DNA from: an uncultured Alphaproteobacteria bacterium
GTDB lineage: Bacteria; Pseudomonadota; Alphaproteobacteria; HIMB59; GCA-002718135
DNA: 64,000 nt
Assembly: GCA_902619055.1 (NCBI GenBank)
Contig: CACNCW010000001.1
Location: 25,223 to 89,222, forward strand
Direction: 5' to 3'
Made by a program: the position numbers and the translations under genes. The notes under the pieces are model-generated. The model had not been told where the DNA came from, ran no database searches, and worked only from the letters and a program-made list of their open reading frames with translations. This document shows, piece after piece, positions 8,167-16,594 of this stretch (position 1 is its first letter; the number at the start of each line of letters is the position of its first letter).

Positions 8167-9234
8167 ATGGATAATAATTTTCTTGTAATTGAAAATATTT
8201 CTAAATCCTTTGGAGATAACAAAGTTTTAGAAAATATTAATTTAAATATTTCAAAATCTGAATTTTTTGGCCTCTTAGGATCATCGGGTTCAGGCAAAAC
8301 TACCTTACTAAGAATACTAGGTGGATTTGAGAAGCCAGATACAGGACGTGTAATACTCGACGGAACGGACATAACAAATCTTGAACCTTTTGAAAGACCA
8401 TTAAATTATATGTTTCAATCGTATGCTCTATTTCCTCACTTAAACGTATTTAATAATTTAGCTTTTGGAATAAAAGAAAATTTTACCCAAAAAGAAATTG
8501 AAATAAACGTAAGAAATATTGCCGAACTTCTATCTATTGAAAATTTATTAAATAGAAGAATTAAGCAATTATCAGGGGGAGAGCAACAACGAGTTGCCCT
8601 TGGAAGGTGCTTAATAAAAAAACCTAAGTTATTATTATTAGATGAGCCTCTTGCAGCACTAGATAAAAAACTAAGATCAAAAACACAATTAGAGTTAACA
8701 ACACTCCAAAAGAAACTAAAAATTACATTTGTTTTCGTCACCCATGATCAGGAAGAAGCAATGTCCTTATCTGATAGAATGGCAATAATGAAGAATGGTC
8801 TTATTTTGGAATGTTCTAGCCCTGAAGAGATTTATGAAAATCCTAAAAGTCTTTATGCTGCCAATTTTATAGGAATTGCAAATATTATTAAAATTTATAA
8901 AAAAGATGAAAGTTTTTATTCAGATGATTTGGGTATAAATTTCAAATTAAACAAAGAATTAAAAAAAATAAAAACTAATATTTTACTAAGACCAGAGAAA
9001 ATAAAAATACAATCAATAAATAATTTGAAAACAAGTTCATTTAATTCCTTTAGTGGAGAAATTTTAGAAAAATCATATTTAGGAAGCTTTACTCGATATG
9101 AAATTAAAATTAATAATATGATAATTTCAGTTTTAGATCAGAATTTTAACTCCAACTCAAATTATAATTTCCCAAAAGGAGAAAAAGTCAATTGTAGTTG
9201 GGAAAGTGAATCTATTAAGATTTTAGAGGATTAA
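8167..9234 (+). CDS. potA: Polyamine ABC transporter ATP-binding protein
   Basis: Cytoplasmic ATPase of the polyamine importer, 355 residues. Walker A GSSGSGKTT (38-46), Q-loop near 84 (MFQSYALFP), signature LSGGEQQR (135-142), Walker B LLLLDE (155-160) and H-loop H193 (VTHDQEEA) are all present. The last 100 or so residues form a TOBE-type regulatory domain (LLRPEKIKI) as in PotA/PotG. The ATG is only six bases after an inverted repeat and has no clear Shine-Dalgarno sequence, so its translation may be limited by that structure. The gene ends directly at the TTG start of the first permease gene. Confidence 0.95.
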   Translation: MDNNFLVIENISKSFGDNKVLENINLNISKSEFFGLLGSSGSGKTTLLRILGGFEKPDTGRVILDGTDITNLEPFERPLNYMFQSYALFPHLNVFNNLAFGIKENFTQKEIEINVRNIAELLSIENLLNRRIKQLSGGEQQRVALGRCLIKKPKLLLLDEPLAALDKKLRSKTQLELTTLQKKLKITFVFVTHDQEEAMSLSDRMAIMKNGLILECSSPEEIYENPKSLYAANFIGIANIIKIYKKDESFYSDDLGINFKLNKELKKIKTNILLRPEKIKIQSINNLKTSSFNSFSGEILEKSYLGSFTRYEIKINNMIISVLDQNFNSNSNYNFPKGEKVNCSWESESIKILED

Positions 9235-10122
9235 TTGAAAAATAAATTATTTGAAAAATATTTTGTTTTTAGTCCTTATTTTTGGCTTGTTCTATTTTTT
9301 TTTATTCCATTAGCTATAATTTTTAAAATATCAATTTCGGTATCAGAATGGGGGATGCCTCCTTATCAAGATATTTTTCTTTTTGATAATGGATTTAAGA
9401 TCAATACCACATTTGAAAACTATGTTTATATATTTAGTGATTATTACTACATTGGATCTTTTGTAAACTCTTTGATTCTAGCTCTAATATCTACTTTTTT
9501 TTGTTTACTTATTGGGTTCCCATTAGCCTTTTATATTGCGACTTCAAATATCAGATTAAGAAATATCCTATTAGTTTTAGTAGTTATTCCATTTTGGTCA
9601 TCATTTTTATTAAGAGTATATGCATGGAAAATAATTTTACAGAATAATGGAATTTTAAATGTAATACTTCTAAACCTAGGCATAACATCAGAGCCACTTC
9701 AGTTATTATACAATCAATACGCTGTTATCATGGGAATTGTATACACTTATTTACCTTTGATGATTTTACCACTTTATGGATACTTAAATAAATTTGATTT
9801 AAATTTAATTGAAGCATCTAAAGATTTAGGACTAAATCGTATTAAAACTTTTTTTAAAGTTATACTTCCTTTGTCTGTTCCAGGAATTGTTGCTGGATCT
9901 TTATTAGTTTTTATACCTGTTGTTGGAGAATTTATTATACCTGAAATGTTAGGCGGTAGTGATAGATTGTATTATGGAAAAATATTATGGGAGGAATTCT
10001 TTGTTAATAGAAATTGGCCAGGTGCTAGTGCTTTAGCTTTTAGTGGAATTATTATTTTAGTTTTGCCAATTGTTATTTTTCAAATACTTTATTCTCGTTG
10101 GAGTCAAAAAAATGAAATCTAG
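9235..10122 (+). CDS. potB: Polyamine ABC transporter permease 1 (PotB/PotH-like)
   Basis: Inner-membrane permease of 295 residues with about six membrane segments. The EAA cytoplasmic loop that contacts the ATPase reads EASKDLGLNRIKTFF with a following ILP, as in PotB/PotH. The start is a TTG directly after the potA stop with AGAGGA in front; the next Met falls after the first membrane segment, so TTG is needed. The first 60 residues contain a periplasmic loop typical of PotH. It overlaps the second permease gene by 11 bases. Confidence 0.92.
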   Translation: MKNKLFEKYFVFSPYFWLVLFFFIPLAIIFKISISVSEWGMPPYQDIFLFDNGFKINTTFENYVYIFSDYYYIGSFVNSLILALISTFFCLLIGFPLAFYIATSNIRLRNILLVLVVIPFWSSFLLRVYAWKIILQNNGILNVILLNLGITSEPLQLLYNQYAVIMGIVYTYLPLMILPLYGYLNKFDLNLIEASKDLGLNRIKTFFKVILPLSVPGIVAGSLLVFIPVVGEFIIPEMLGGSDRLYYGKILWEEFFVNRNWPGASALAFSGIIILVLPIVIFQILYSRWSQKNEI

Positions 10123-10906
10123 TTTAATTAAAAGTACAGTTATTTTTTTAGGTTTATTTTTTTTATATTTCCCAATTTTAGTTTTAATTTTTTACTCATT
10201 TAATGAAAATAAGAGAGTAATGGTTTGGAAAGGATTTTCTTTAAGATGGTACAATGAATTATTTAATAATGAACAAATAATTGAGGCATTTATTATTAGT
10301 ATTAAAATTGCAGCCTTGTCTGCAACTTTTGCTACAATTTTAGGAGTTATGATTGGATATTCACTTGTAAGAATAAGAAAAATTCCTTTTAAATCATTTT
10401 ATATTTTTCTTTCTTCAACACCTTTGGTTTTACCAGAATTAATTTTAGGTCTATCAATGCTGCTTTTTTTTATAAGCTTAAATAATGTAATTGGATTTCC
10501 ATCATCTAGAGGACAATTAACTATTTTTATATCGCACGTTACTTTTTGTATTGCATTTGTCGCAATTATTATTCAAGCAAGATTAACTGACTTTAACAAA
10601 AATATTGAGGAAGCTGCGATGGATCTAGGCTATAATTATACCAAGGTACTATATAAAATAACTTTACCAATAATTTTACCTTCTATTATTGCTGGTTGGT
10701 TATTAGCGTTTACAATTTCTTTAGATGATCTAGTTGTTGCGAGTTTTACTACTGGGCCTGGAGCTAACACATTGCCAATTGTAGTTTTTTCTAAAGTTAG
10801 ATTAGGGTTGAGTCCTGAAGTAAACGCATTATCAGCAATTTTAATGTTTGCTTTAATAATAATTGGTTTATTTTATTTTTATTTTAATAAAAAATTTAAA
10901 CATTAA
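10112..10906 (+). CDS. potC: Polyamine ABC transporter permease 2 (PotC/PotI-like)
   Basis: Second inner-membrane permease of the importer, 264 residues from ATG 10112, about six membrane segments. The EAA loop reads EEAAMDLGYNYTKVLYKITLP. The N-terminal YSFNENKRVMVWKGFSLRWY is characteristic of PotC/PotI. I reject an upstream in-frame start at 10070, which lies inside potB and lacks family similarity. The 3' end overlaps the convergent glutamine-synthetase-like gene by 11 bases (10896-10906), leaving no space for a terminator. Confidence 0.92.
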   Translation: MKSSLIKSTVIFLGLFFLYFPILVLIFYSFNENKRVMVWKGFSLRWYNELFNNEQIIEAFIISIKIAALSATFATILGVMIGYSLVRIRKIPFKSFYIFLSSTPLVLPELILGLSMLLFFISLNNVIGFPSSRGQLTIFISHVTFCIAFVAIIIQARLTDFNKNIEEAAMDLGYNYTKVLYKITLPIILPSIIAGWLLAFTISLDDLVVASFTTGPGANTLPIVVFSKVRLGLSPEVNALSAILMFALIIIGLFYFYFNKKFKH

Positions 10907-12263
10907 GTAATAAATATTCTCGCTCCCAAGAACTTATTACTGATAAATAAGCTTGATACTCAACTCTTCTTATTGCAGCAATCGACCTTACAAATTTTTC
11001 ATTAAATATGGATTTTATATCTTCATCATTTTCAAAGAGAGTTAACGATTCATCCATATTTTTAGGAAGATTAGAATTTTTATCTTTAAATGCACTATCT
11101 TTAGTTTCTGGATTTGGTTTTAAATTGTTTTTCATTCCTAAATATCCTGAAGCTAAATTAGCTGCAAAAACTAGATATGGATTTGTATCAGATCCTGGAA
11201 TTCTATTTTCAATACGTATATTCCTTTCCTCAATTGATGGAATTCTAAAACCACAACTTCTATTACCTATACCCCATTTAACATTTTTAGGAGCACCCCA
11301 AGTTGCAAACAATCTTCTAAATGAATTTATATTTGGAGCGTATATTGGCATTAATAACGGAGTATATTTTTCCAAACCACCTAAATAGTTTTTCATTTTT
11401 TTTGAAATTTTAGTTGATTGATTAAAAAAAATATTTTTATTTTTTTCATTATATATTGATTGATGTATGTGCATTGCACTACCAGGTTGGTTCTCCATAG
11501 GTTTTGCCATAAATGTTGCATGAAGTTTATGTTTCAAAGCTGACTGTCTTAGAGTTCGTTTAAATAAAAATACCTGGTCTGCTAGATCTAAAGGATCACC
11601 ATGTTGAAAATTAATTTCCATCTGAGCTGAACCAGATTCATGATTAATAGTATCAATTTCAATATTTTGTGCTTCACAATAATTATATACATCTTCAAAA
11701 AGATGATCAAATTCGTTAACAGCATCTATACCTAAGGCTTGCTTACCTGTTTCTTGTCTACCTGATTGACCCACTGGCACTTCAAGGGGGTAGTCTGAGT
11801 CAGCATTAGGTTTCACTAAATAAAATTCTAACTCTGGTGAAACAATTGGAGTTAATTTATCTTTTTTATAAAGTTTAAGAATATTTTTTAGAGCATTCCT
11901 GCTAGAATTTATAACATCATCTCCGTTAAGATTTATTGCATCACAAATAATTTGTGCAGTAGGGTCGTCGTACCATGGCACTACTCTCATTGTATCAAAA
12001 TCTGGTTTTAAAATTACATCAATGTCAGTTGGATTGTAAACACTTCTTGGTAAAGCACCGGCAGAGTCTTCAGTTGCATAATCTCCTGATATGGTTTGAA
12101 TAAAAGTTGACTGAGGTAATCTGTGACTTTCATCTTCAAGTCCTTTTAAAAATTTATTAGTTGGTAAAATTTTTCCTCTTGCTATACCTCCAAGATCTGG
12201 AACTAAACATTCAACTTCTGTAATAGAGTTTTCATGAAACCAATTTTGAAATTTTTCAATCAT
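10896..12263 (-). CDS. puuA: Glutamine synthetase family protein, probable gamma-glutamylputrescine synthetase
   Basis: ATP-dependent ligase of the glutamine synthetase fold, 455 residues, about the size of PuuA-type and related type III-like enzymes. Active-site signatures: SPELEFYL near 141-148, ESGSAQMEI near 208-216, GSAMHIHQS near 262-270, and the C-terminal RNIRIENRIPGSDTNPY. The tight neighbourhood (polyamine importer, agmatine route, PuuB-like oxidase) supports ligation of glutamate to putrescine rather than to ammonia. It is divergent from puuB across a 50-base region that holds a 21-bp near-palindrome. A glutamine synthetase of other amine specificity is the main alternative. Confidence 0.85.
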   Translation of the reverse strand: MIEKFQNWFHENSITEVECLVPDLGGIARGKILPTNKFLKGLEDESHRLPQSTFIQTISGDYATEDSAGALPRSVYNPTDIDVILKPDFDTMRVVPWYDDPTAQIICDAINLNGDDVINSSRNALKNILKLYKKDKLTPIVSPELEFYLVKPNADSDYPLEVPVGQSGRQETGKQALGIDAVNEFDHLFEDVYNYCEAQNIEIDTINHESGSAQMEINFQHGDPLDLADQVFLFKRTLRQSALKHKLHATFMAKPMENQPGSAMHIHQSIYNEKNKNIFFNQSTKISKKMKNYLGGLEKYTPLLMPIYAPNINSFRRLFATWGAPKNVKWGIGNRSCGFRIPSIEERNIRIENRIPGSDTNPYLVFAANLASGYLGMKNNLKPNPETKDSAFKDKNSNLPKNMDESLTLFENDEDIKSIFNEKFVRSIAAIRRVEYQAYLSVISSWEREYLLLNV

Positions 12264-12276
12264 ATTGAGACTGTTT

Positions 12277-12297
12277 GTTTACTAATTATTATTAAAC
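12277..12297. promoter_or_regulatory. 21-bp near-perfect palindrome between puuA and puuB (candidate operator)
   Basis: The 21 bases from G12277 to C12297 read GTTTAxTAAT-T-ATTATTAAAC-like on both strands, with nine of ten base pairs matching (only positions 6/16 differ). It is centred in the 50-base divergent gap between the two gamma-glutamyl-polyamine genes, where a PuuR- or TetR-like repressor could control both sides. AT-rich DNA gives chance palindromes, so this is a candidate only. Confidence 0.45.
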
Positions 12298-12313
12298 CAT
12301 TAAAGATAAGTTA

Positions 12314-13636
12314 ATGTTTACTACAAAAAAAAGGACCTTTAATCAACATGATAATGAAAAAGAGAGTTTTTATAAATTTTCAGCACCTAATTTTTCTAAT
12401 CAAAGTAAATTAAATGAGAATATTTCAACTGATGTATGTATTATTGGAGGTGGTTTAACAGGTATTTCTTCAGCATTAAATTTATCTAATCAAGGTTTAT
12501 CAATAATGATTTTGGAAGCAAATAAAGTTGGATCTGGTGCTTCTGGTAGGAATGGTGGTCAACTAGGAATTGGAATGAGAAAAGATCAATTCTACTTAGA
12601 AAAAAAATTTGGTATTGAAAAAGCAAAATTTTTTTGGAAAGTTGGATTAGATGCTGTTTCAAATGTAGTTAATTTAATTGAAAAATACAAAATTGACTGT
12701 GCGCTTAGACAAGGTGTTCTTCATGTAGGCAACACAAAAAAAGATTATAAATATTTTCAAGATGAAATTGAGCATATGCAGAAGAATTATAATTATAATA
12801 ATTATGAATACTTTGACCACAATTCAATAAGAGATGAAGTTAATAGTGACAGATATTTTTCTGGAATGCTTTTAAAGGATTCTTATCATTTAAACCCATT
12901 AAAACTGACATATGGTTTAGCAGAACAGTGTTTAGCAAATGGTATAAATATATATGAAAATTCTCCGGCTGATAAAATTCTTGATAATCAAAAAGAAGTT
13001 ATAATTCACTCTGGAAAAAATATTATTAAAGCAAAGAAAGTAATTATTGGTTGCAATGGTTATCTTGACAATCTTTTAGGATCAAAGAGAAATTATTTTA
13101 TGCCTATAAATAATTATATTATTGCAACAGAACCTCTCGGAAAAGATCTGGCAAGTAAATTAATCAAAAGAAATTGTGGCGTAATAGATTCTAGATTTAT
13201 GATTGATTATTATAGATTTTCAGAAGACTACAGACTTCTTTTTGGAGGACCTGAAACAATTACATCTCATTTTGTAAAAGATGCAAAGAGTTTTGTCTCT
13301 AAACGAATGTATAAAGTTTTTCCTGAATTAAAAAAATTTAAAATTGAATTTTCTTGGGGAGGTACCTTGGCAATATCGATCAATAGATTGCCTATTTTTG
13401 GAACTATAATGAATCAAAAGTTATATTATGCGCATGCTTACTCTGGGCATGGGTTAGCTATGAGTATTATGGGAGGAAAAATGGTAGCTGAAAAAATTTT
13501 AAATAAATCAAATAATTTTGATATGTTTGAGCAAATTAATCATTTTAAAATTCCAGGTGGCAACATGTTTAGAAGACCATTGTATTCTTCAGCCATTATA
13601 TATTATAGGTTAATGGATTATTTAAATAGATTGTAA
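12314..13636 (+). CDS. puuB: FAD-dependent oxidoreductase, probable gamma-glutamylputrescine oxidase
   Basis: DAO-family flavoprotein of 440 residues. The FAD-binding motif DVCIIGGGLTGISSALNLS lies near residues 41-59, followed by LEA and GASGRNGGQ, a stretch typical of PuuB/OrdL-like oxidases. The C-terminal part has AYSGHGLAMSIMGGKMVAE, the second FAD contact. Expected reaction: gamma-glutamylputrescine plus O2 to gamma-glutamyl-aminobutyraldehyde, ammonia and H2O2. It is divergent from puuA. The following enzymes of the pathway (aldehyde dehydrogenase PuuC and hydrolase PuuD) are not in the window. Its stop abuts the stop of the convergent tsaC-like gene. Confidence 0.87.
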   Translation: MFTTKKRTFNQHDNEKESFYKFSAPNFSNQSKLNENISTDVCIIGGGLTGISSALNLSNQGLSIMILEANKVGSGASGRNGGQLGIGMRKDQFYLEKKFGIEKAKFFWKVGLDAVSNVVNLIEKYKIDCALRQGVLHVGNTKKDYKYFQDEIEHMQKNYNYNNYEYFDHNSIRDEVNSDRYFSGMLLKDSYHLNPLKLTYGLAEQCLANGINIYENSPADKILDNQKEVIIHSGKNIIKAKKVIIGCNGYLDNLLGSKRNYFMPINNYIIATEPLGKDLASKLIKRNCGVIDSRFMIDYYRFSEDYRLLFGGPETITSHFVKDAKSFVSKRMYKVFPELKKFKIEFSWGGTLAISINRLPIFGTIMNQKLYYAHAYSGHGLAMSIMGGKMVAEKILNKSNNFDMFEQINHFKIPGGNMFRRPLYSSAIIYYRLMDYLNRL

Positions 13637-14554
13637 TTACTTAATTGCTCTTCTTAATCTGTCATTTATAGTTTTGCCAAGCCCTTTATCAGGTATTTTT
13701 ACTACAGCAATTTTTTTGCATCTACTTTGATCTAATTTATGAAGATAATGATAAAAATTTTTTGCTGCTTCATTTAAATTTTTTTTATTACTCAAATTTA
13801 AATTAATTATTTTAGACTTTAATTTATTATTGCCAAAATTTAATAAACCTTCATTTTTTAGTATTCTCTTAGCATTCATTCTTATTGGCTTTAAAGTTGA
13901 GTAATGTTTTTTTAAATTACCAGGAGAAATAGATGATTTCTTTTTAATTTTTACTTTTGCATATTTATTTAGCTCTTCAACAGTTATGCTGCCATATCTT
14001 AATACTTCAATTTCATTATTGGTATCAATTCTAACAACTGTGGACTCTAGTCCATGAGAAGACTGTTTATCTTTTAAAACAAATATTTTTTTTACTAGAA
14101 TAGGATCGATATCCATAATATTGGTTACGGAAGTTCTTTCTGACAGATTAGCACTAGGGGCTGCAATAGGTAGTTCAAATAAAGTAATTAATTTTTTAGC
14201 CAACTTATTACCTGGAATTCTGCAGCCAACTAAAGTTGAGTTGTTAGAGACTAATTTTGATATTTTAGAATTTTTCTTTTTTTTTAATATTATTGTCAAA
14301 GGACCAGGCCAGAATTTTGAACCTAATTTTTTTTCAAATTTATTTAAAATAAAATATTTTTCTATTTGTTTAATACTTTTAAAGTGACAGATAATTGGAT
14401 TACTTCGTGGTCTTTTTTTTACTTTAAAAATAGATTTTACAGCCTCATCATTTGTTGCATCTGCTCCAAGACCAAATACTGTTTCTGTGGGAAATATTAC
14501 AAGTTCTCCACTGCTTAATAAATTTTTTGCAATATCTAACTTATTTTTTTTCAT
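13637..14554 (-). CDS. L-threonylcarbamoyladenylate synthase (Sua5/YwlC type)
   Basis: Makes threonylcarbamoyl-AMP from threonine, bicarbonate and ATP for the t6A37 modification of ANN-decoding tRNAs. The YrdC domain fills roughly residues 1-200, with VIFPTETVFGLGADA (19-33), KKRPRSNP (46-53) and APSANLSERTS; a C-terminal Sua5 domain follows (SPGNLKKHYSTLKP near 213-226). The 305 residues suit the two-domain form. ATG at 14554. The protein is rich in Lys, Ile and Asn, as expected from the AT-rich genome. Confidence 0.92.
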   Translation of the reverse strand: MKKNKLDIAKNLLSSGELVIFPTETVFGLGADATNDEAVKSIFKVKKRPRSNPIICHFKSIKQIEKYFILNKFEKKLGSKFWPGPLTIILKKKKNSKISKLVSNNSTLVGCRIPGNKLAKKLITLFELPIAAPSANLSERTSVTNIMDIDPILVKKIFVLKDKQSSHGLESTVVRIDTNNEIEVLRYGSITVEELNKYAKVKIKKKSSISPGNLKKHYSTLKPIRMNAKRILKNEGLLNFGNNKLKSKIINLNLSNKKNLNEAAKNFYHYLHKLDQSRCKKIAVVKIPDKGLGKTINDRLRRAIK

Positions 14555-14611
14555 ATTTTTTTATAAAATGTTTCCATCTATCTTTAAAATAGTTATTATC
14601 AATACTTGTAT

Positions 14612-15244
14612 ATGGGAAAAGTTATAGCATTTTCGAATCAAAAAGGTGGTTCAGGTAAATCGACTCTTTCAGCAAATTTATCAGTTTTGTGGAGCAATAG
14701 TGGTTACAAAGTAGCTGTTATAGATGCTGATGCACAAAAAAGTCTATCATATTGGCTTGAAGCAAGAAAATCTTATTATGGTGAAGATGATATTGGAATA
14801 ACTCAATTAAATTTTGATATAAGGAATTTAATAGACGAAATTAAAGCCATAAAAAGAAAGTACGACTTTATAATAATTGATAGCCCTCCATCTATAACTT
14901 TTGAAACAATGCAGGTTGTAAAAGCTTCTGATAGGGTATTTGTTCCAGTACAACCAAGTCCAGTAGACTTAATGGCTACACTTCCTTTTTTAAAAATTGC
15001 AAAACAAGAAAGAAAAAATCCAATAATTATTCTTAATAGAGTGATGCCGAGAGCAAAATTAACTGACGCAATGATTTTGCGTTTAAGATATGCTGGTGCT
15101 AAAATTGCTCGCTCCCGACTGTCTAGCAAAGTATTATTTGCAGAAACATTCTCAGTTGGAAGGGGTGTAGTAGATATAAGTGTTACATCAGATGCTTCAA
15201 AAGAAATAATTAATGTTGGAAACGAAATTTTAAGAAATTTCTAA
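14612..15244 (+). CDS. Solitary ParA/MinD-family ATPase
   Basis: A 210-residue P-loop ATPase with the deviant Walker A KGGSGKST (11-18), switch I-like DADAQKSLSYW, and IIDSPPS as the Walker B region. It resembles small stand-alone ParA proteins used to position or partition cargo, rather than the chromosomal ParA, and no parB or parS lies nearby. Start chosen at ATG 14612; a TTG six bases earlier is less likely. It sits five bases before glmU and is divergent from the threonylcarbamoyl-AMP synthase gene. Its cargo is unknown. Confidence 0.85.
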   Translation: MGKVIAFSNQKGGSGKSTLSANLSVLWSNSGYKVAVIDADAQKSLSYWLEARKSYYGEDDIGITQLNFDIRNLIDEIKAIKRKYDFIIIDSPPSITFETMQVVKASDRVFVPVQPSPVDLMATLPFLKIAKQERKNPIIILNRVMPRAKLTDAMILRLRYAGAKIARSRLSSKVLFAETFSVGRGVVDISVTSDASKEIINVGNEILRNF

Positions 15245-15248
15245 CTTA

Positions 15249-16547
15249 ATGTCTGATATTACAACTGTTATACTTGCTGCAGGCAATAGTACGAGATTTA
15301 AAGCAAGTAAATCAAAGCTTCTTTATCCATTATGCGGGTTACCAATTGTTTCACATATTTTTAATATTGCAAAAAAAATATCTGGTAAAAATATATTAGT
15401 TGTATCTAATGAAAAAAATAAAGAAGAATTAAAGTTAATATTAAATACCTCAAAGTTAGTTGTTCAAAAAAAACAAAAAGGAACCGCTGATGCAATTGAG
15501 CAAGTTAAAAAATATGTTAAATCAAAAAATATTTTAATTTTATTTGGTGATACACCTTTAGTTGAAATTAAAGATATAAGAAAACTAGTAAGTAAATTTA
15601 AAAAAAGTAAAGCGAAAGCTTCATTAATTGCATTTAATACTTCAGAGCCACATGGTTATGGTAGATTATTATTAAATAACAACTACGTTGAAGAAATAAT
15701 TGAGCAAATAAATTTAAAACCTGAACAAAAAAAAATCAATTTATGTAATTCTGGTATTTTGATAGCAAATACTAAATTATTATTTGATAATTTAAAAAAT
15801 ATTAAAGAAAATAAAATTAAAAAAGAAAGATATCTTCCTGATATATGCAAAATTTTTTCAAAAAAAAATATTCCTATCAATTATATTGAGTGCAACAAAG
15901 AAACGATGTTGGGCATAAATACATTGGAAGATTTTAATGTTGTACAAAATATCTTACAAAAAAAATACGTAAAAAATTTTATTAAAAATGGAGTTAATTT
16001 TTTAAAACCCAATACTTGTTATTTAAGCTATGACACCAAAATTGAACCTACTGTTACAATTGAAAGCAATGTTACAATAAAGAAAAAAACAATTATAAAA
16101 AAAGGTTCAATAATTAAAAGTAATTCATACTTAGAAGAGGTTACAATAGATGAAAATTCACATATAGGTCCAAATGCTAGATTAAGACCAAAAACAAAAA
16201 TTGGAAAAAAATCAAAAATTGGTAACTTTGTTGAAATTAAAAATTCTAAAATTGGAAATAATGTTTCTATTGCACATCTTTCATATGTTGGAGATTCAGA
16301 AATAGGAAATAATGTGAATATAGGTGCTGGCACAATAACTTGTAACTATGATGGAAAGAAAAAACACAAAACGATAATAAAAGATAATGTATTTATAGGT
16401 TCAAACACATCACTCATTGCTCCAGTTGTAATTGAGTCTAAATCTAGAATTGGCGCAGGTAGTGTTATCACTGAAAATATTCCCAAAAATTCACTTGCTA
16501 TTGAAAGATCAGCCTTAAAAATTCTAAGAAATAAAAGATCTAAATAA
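15249..16547 (+). CDS. glmU: Bifunctional N-acetylglucosamine-1-phosphate uridyltransferase/glucosamine-1-phosphate acetyltransferase
   Basis: Makes UDP-N-acetylglucosamine for peptidoglycan and lipid A. The N-terminal nucleotidyltransferase domain opens with VILAAGNSTRFKASKSK (8-24) and holds GTADAI and FGDTPL. The C-terminal left-handed beta-helix begins near residue 250 and carries hexapeptide repeats, with NFVEIKNSKIG, YVGDSEIG and the acetyltransferase segment TITCNYDGKKKHKT. At 432 residues it is slightly shorter than most GlmU proteins (about 450). It follows the ParA-like gene after four bases. Confidence 0.96.
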   Translation: MSDITTVILAAGNSTRFKASKSKLLYPLCGLPIVSHIFNIAKKISGKNILVVSNEKNKEELKLILNTSKLVVQKKQKGTADAIEQVKKYVKSKNILILFGDTPLVEIKDIRKLVSKFKKSKAKASLIAFNTSEPHGYGRLLLNNNYVEEIIEQINLKPEQKKINLCNSGILIANTKLLFDNLKNIKENKIKKERYLPDICKIFSKKNIPINYIECNKETMLGINTLEDFNVVQNILQKKYVKNFIKNGVNFLKPNTCYLSYDTKIEPTVTIESNVTIKKKTIIKKGSIIKSNSYLEEVTIDENSHIGPNARLRPKTKIGKKSKIGNFVEIKNSKIGNNVSIAHLSYVGDSEIGNNVNIGAGTITCNYDGKKKHKTIIKDNVFIGSNTSLIAPVVIESKSRIGAGSVITENIPKNSLAIERSALKILRNKRSK

Positions 16548-16594
16548 TAACCCTTGTTTCAAGATATATTAGGGTTTATGAGCCTTTTCAAATT

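Noticed and set aside
16549..16576. Six-base inverted repeat AACCCT/AGGGTT between glmU and the DAHP synthase gene
   Set aside because: The stem is short, the loop has 16 bases, and no T-run follows, so neither a terminator nor an attenuator is supported.
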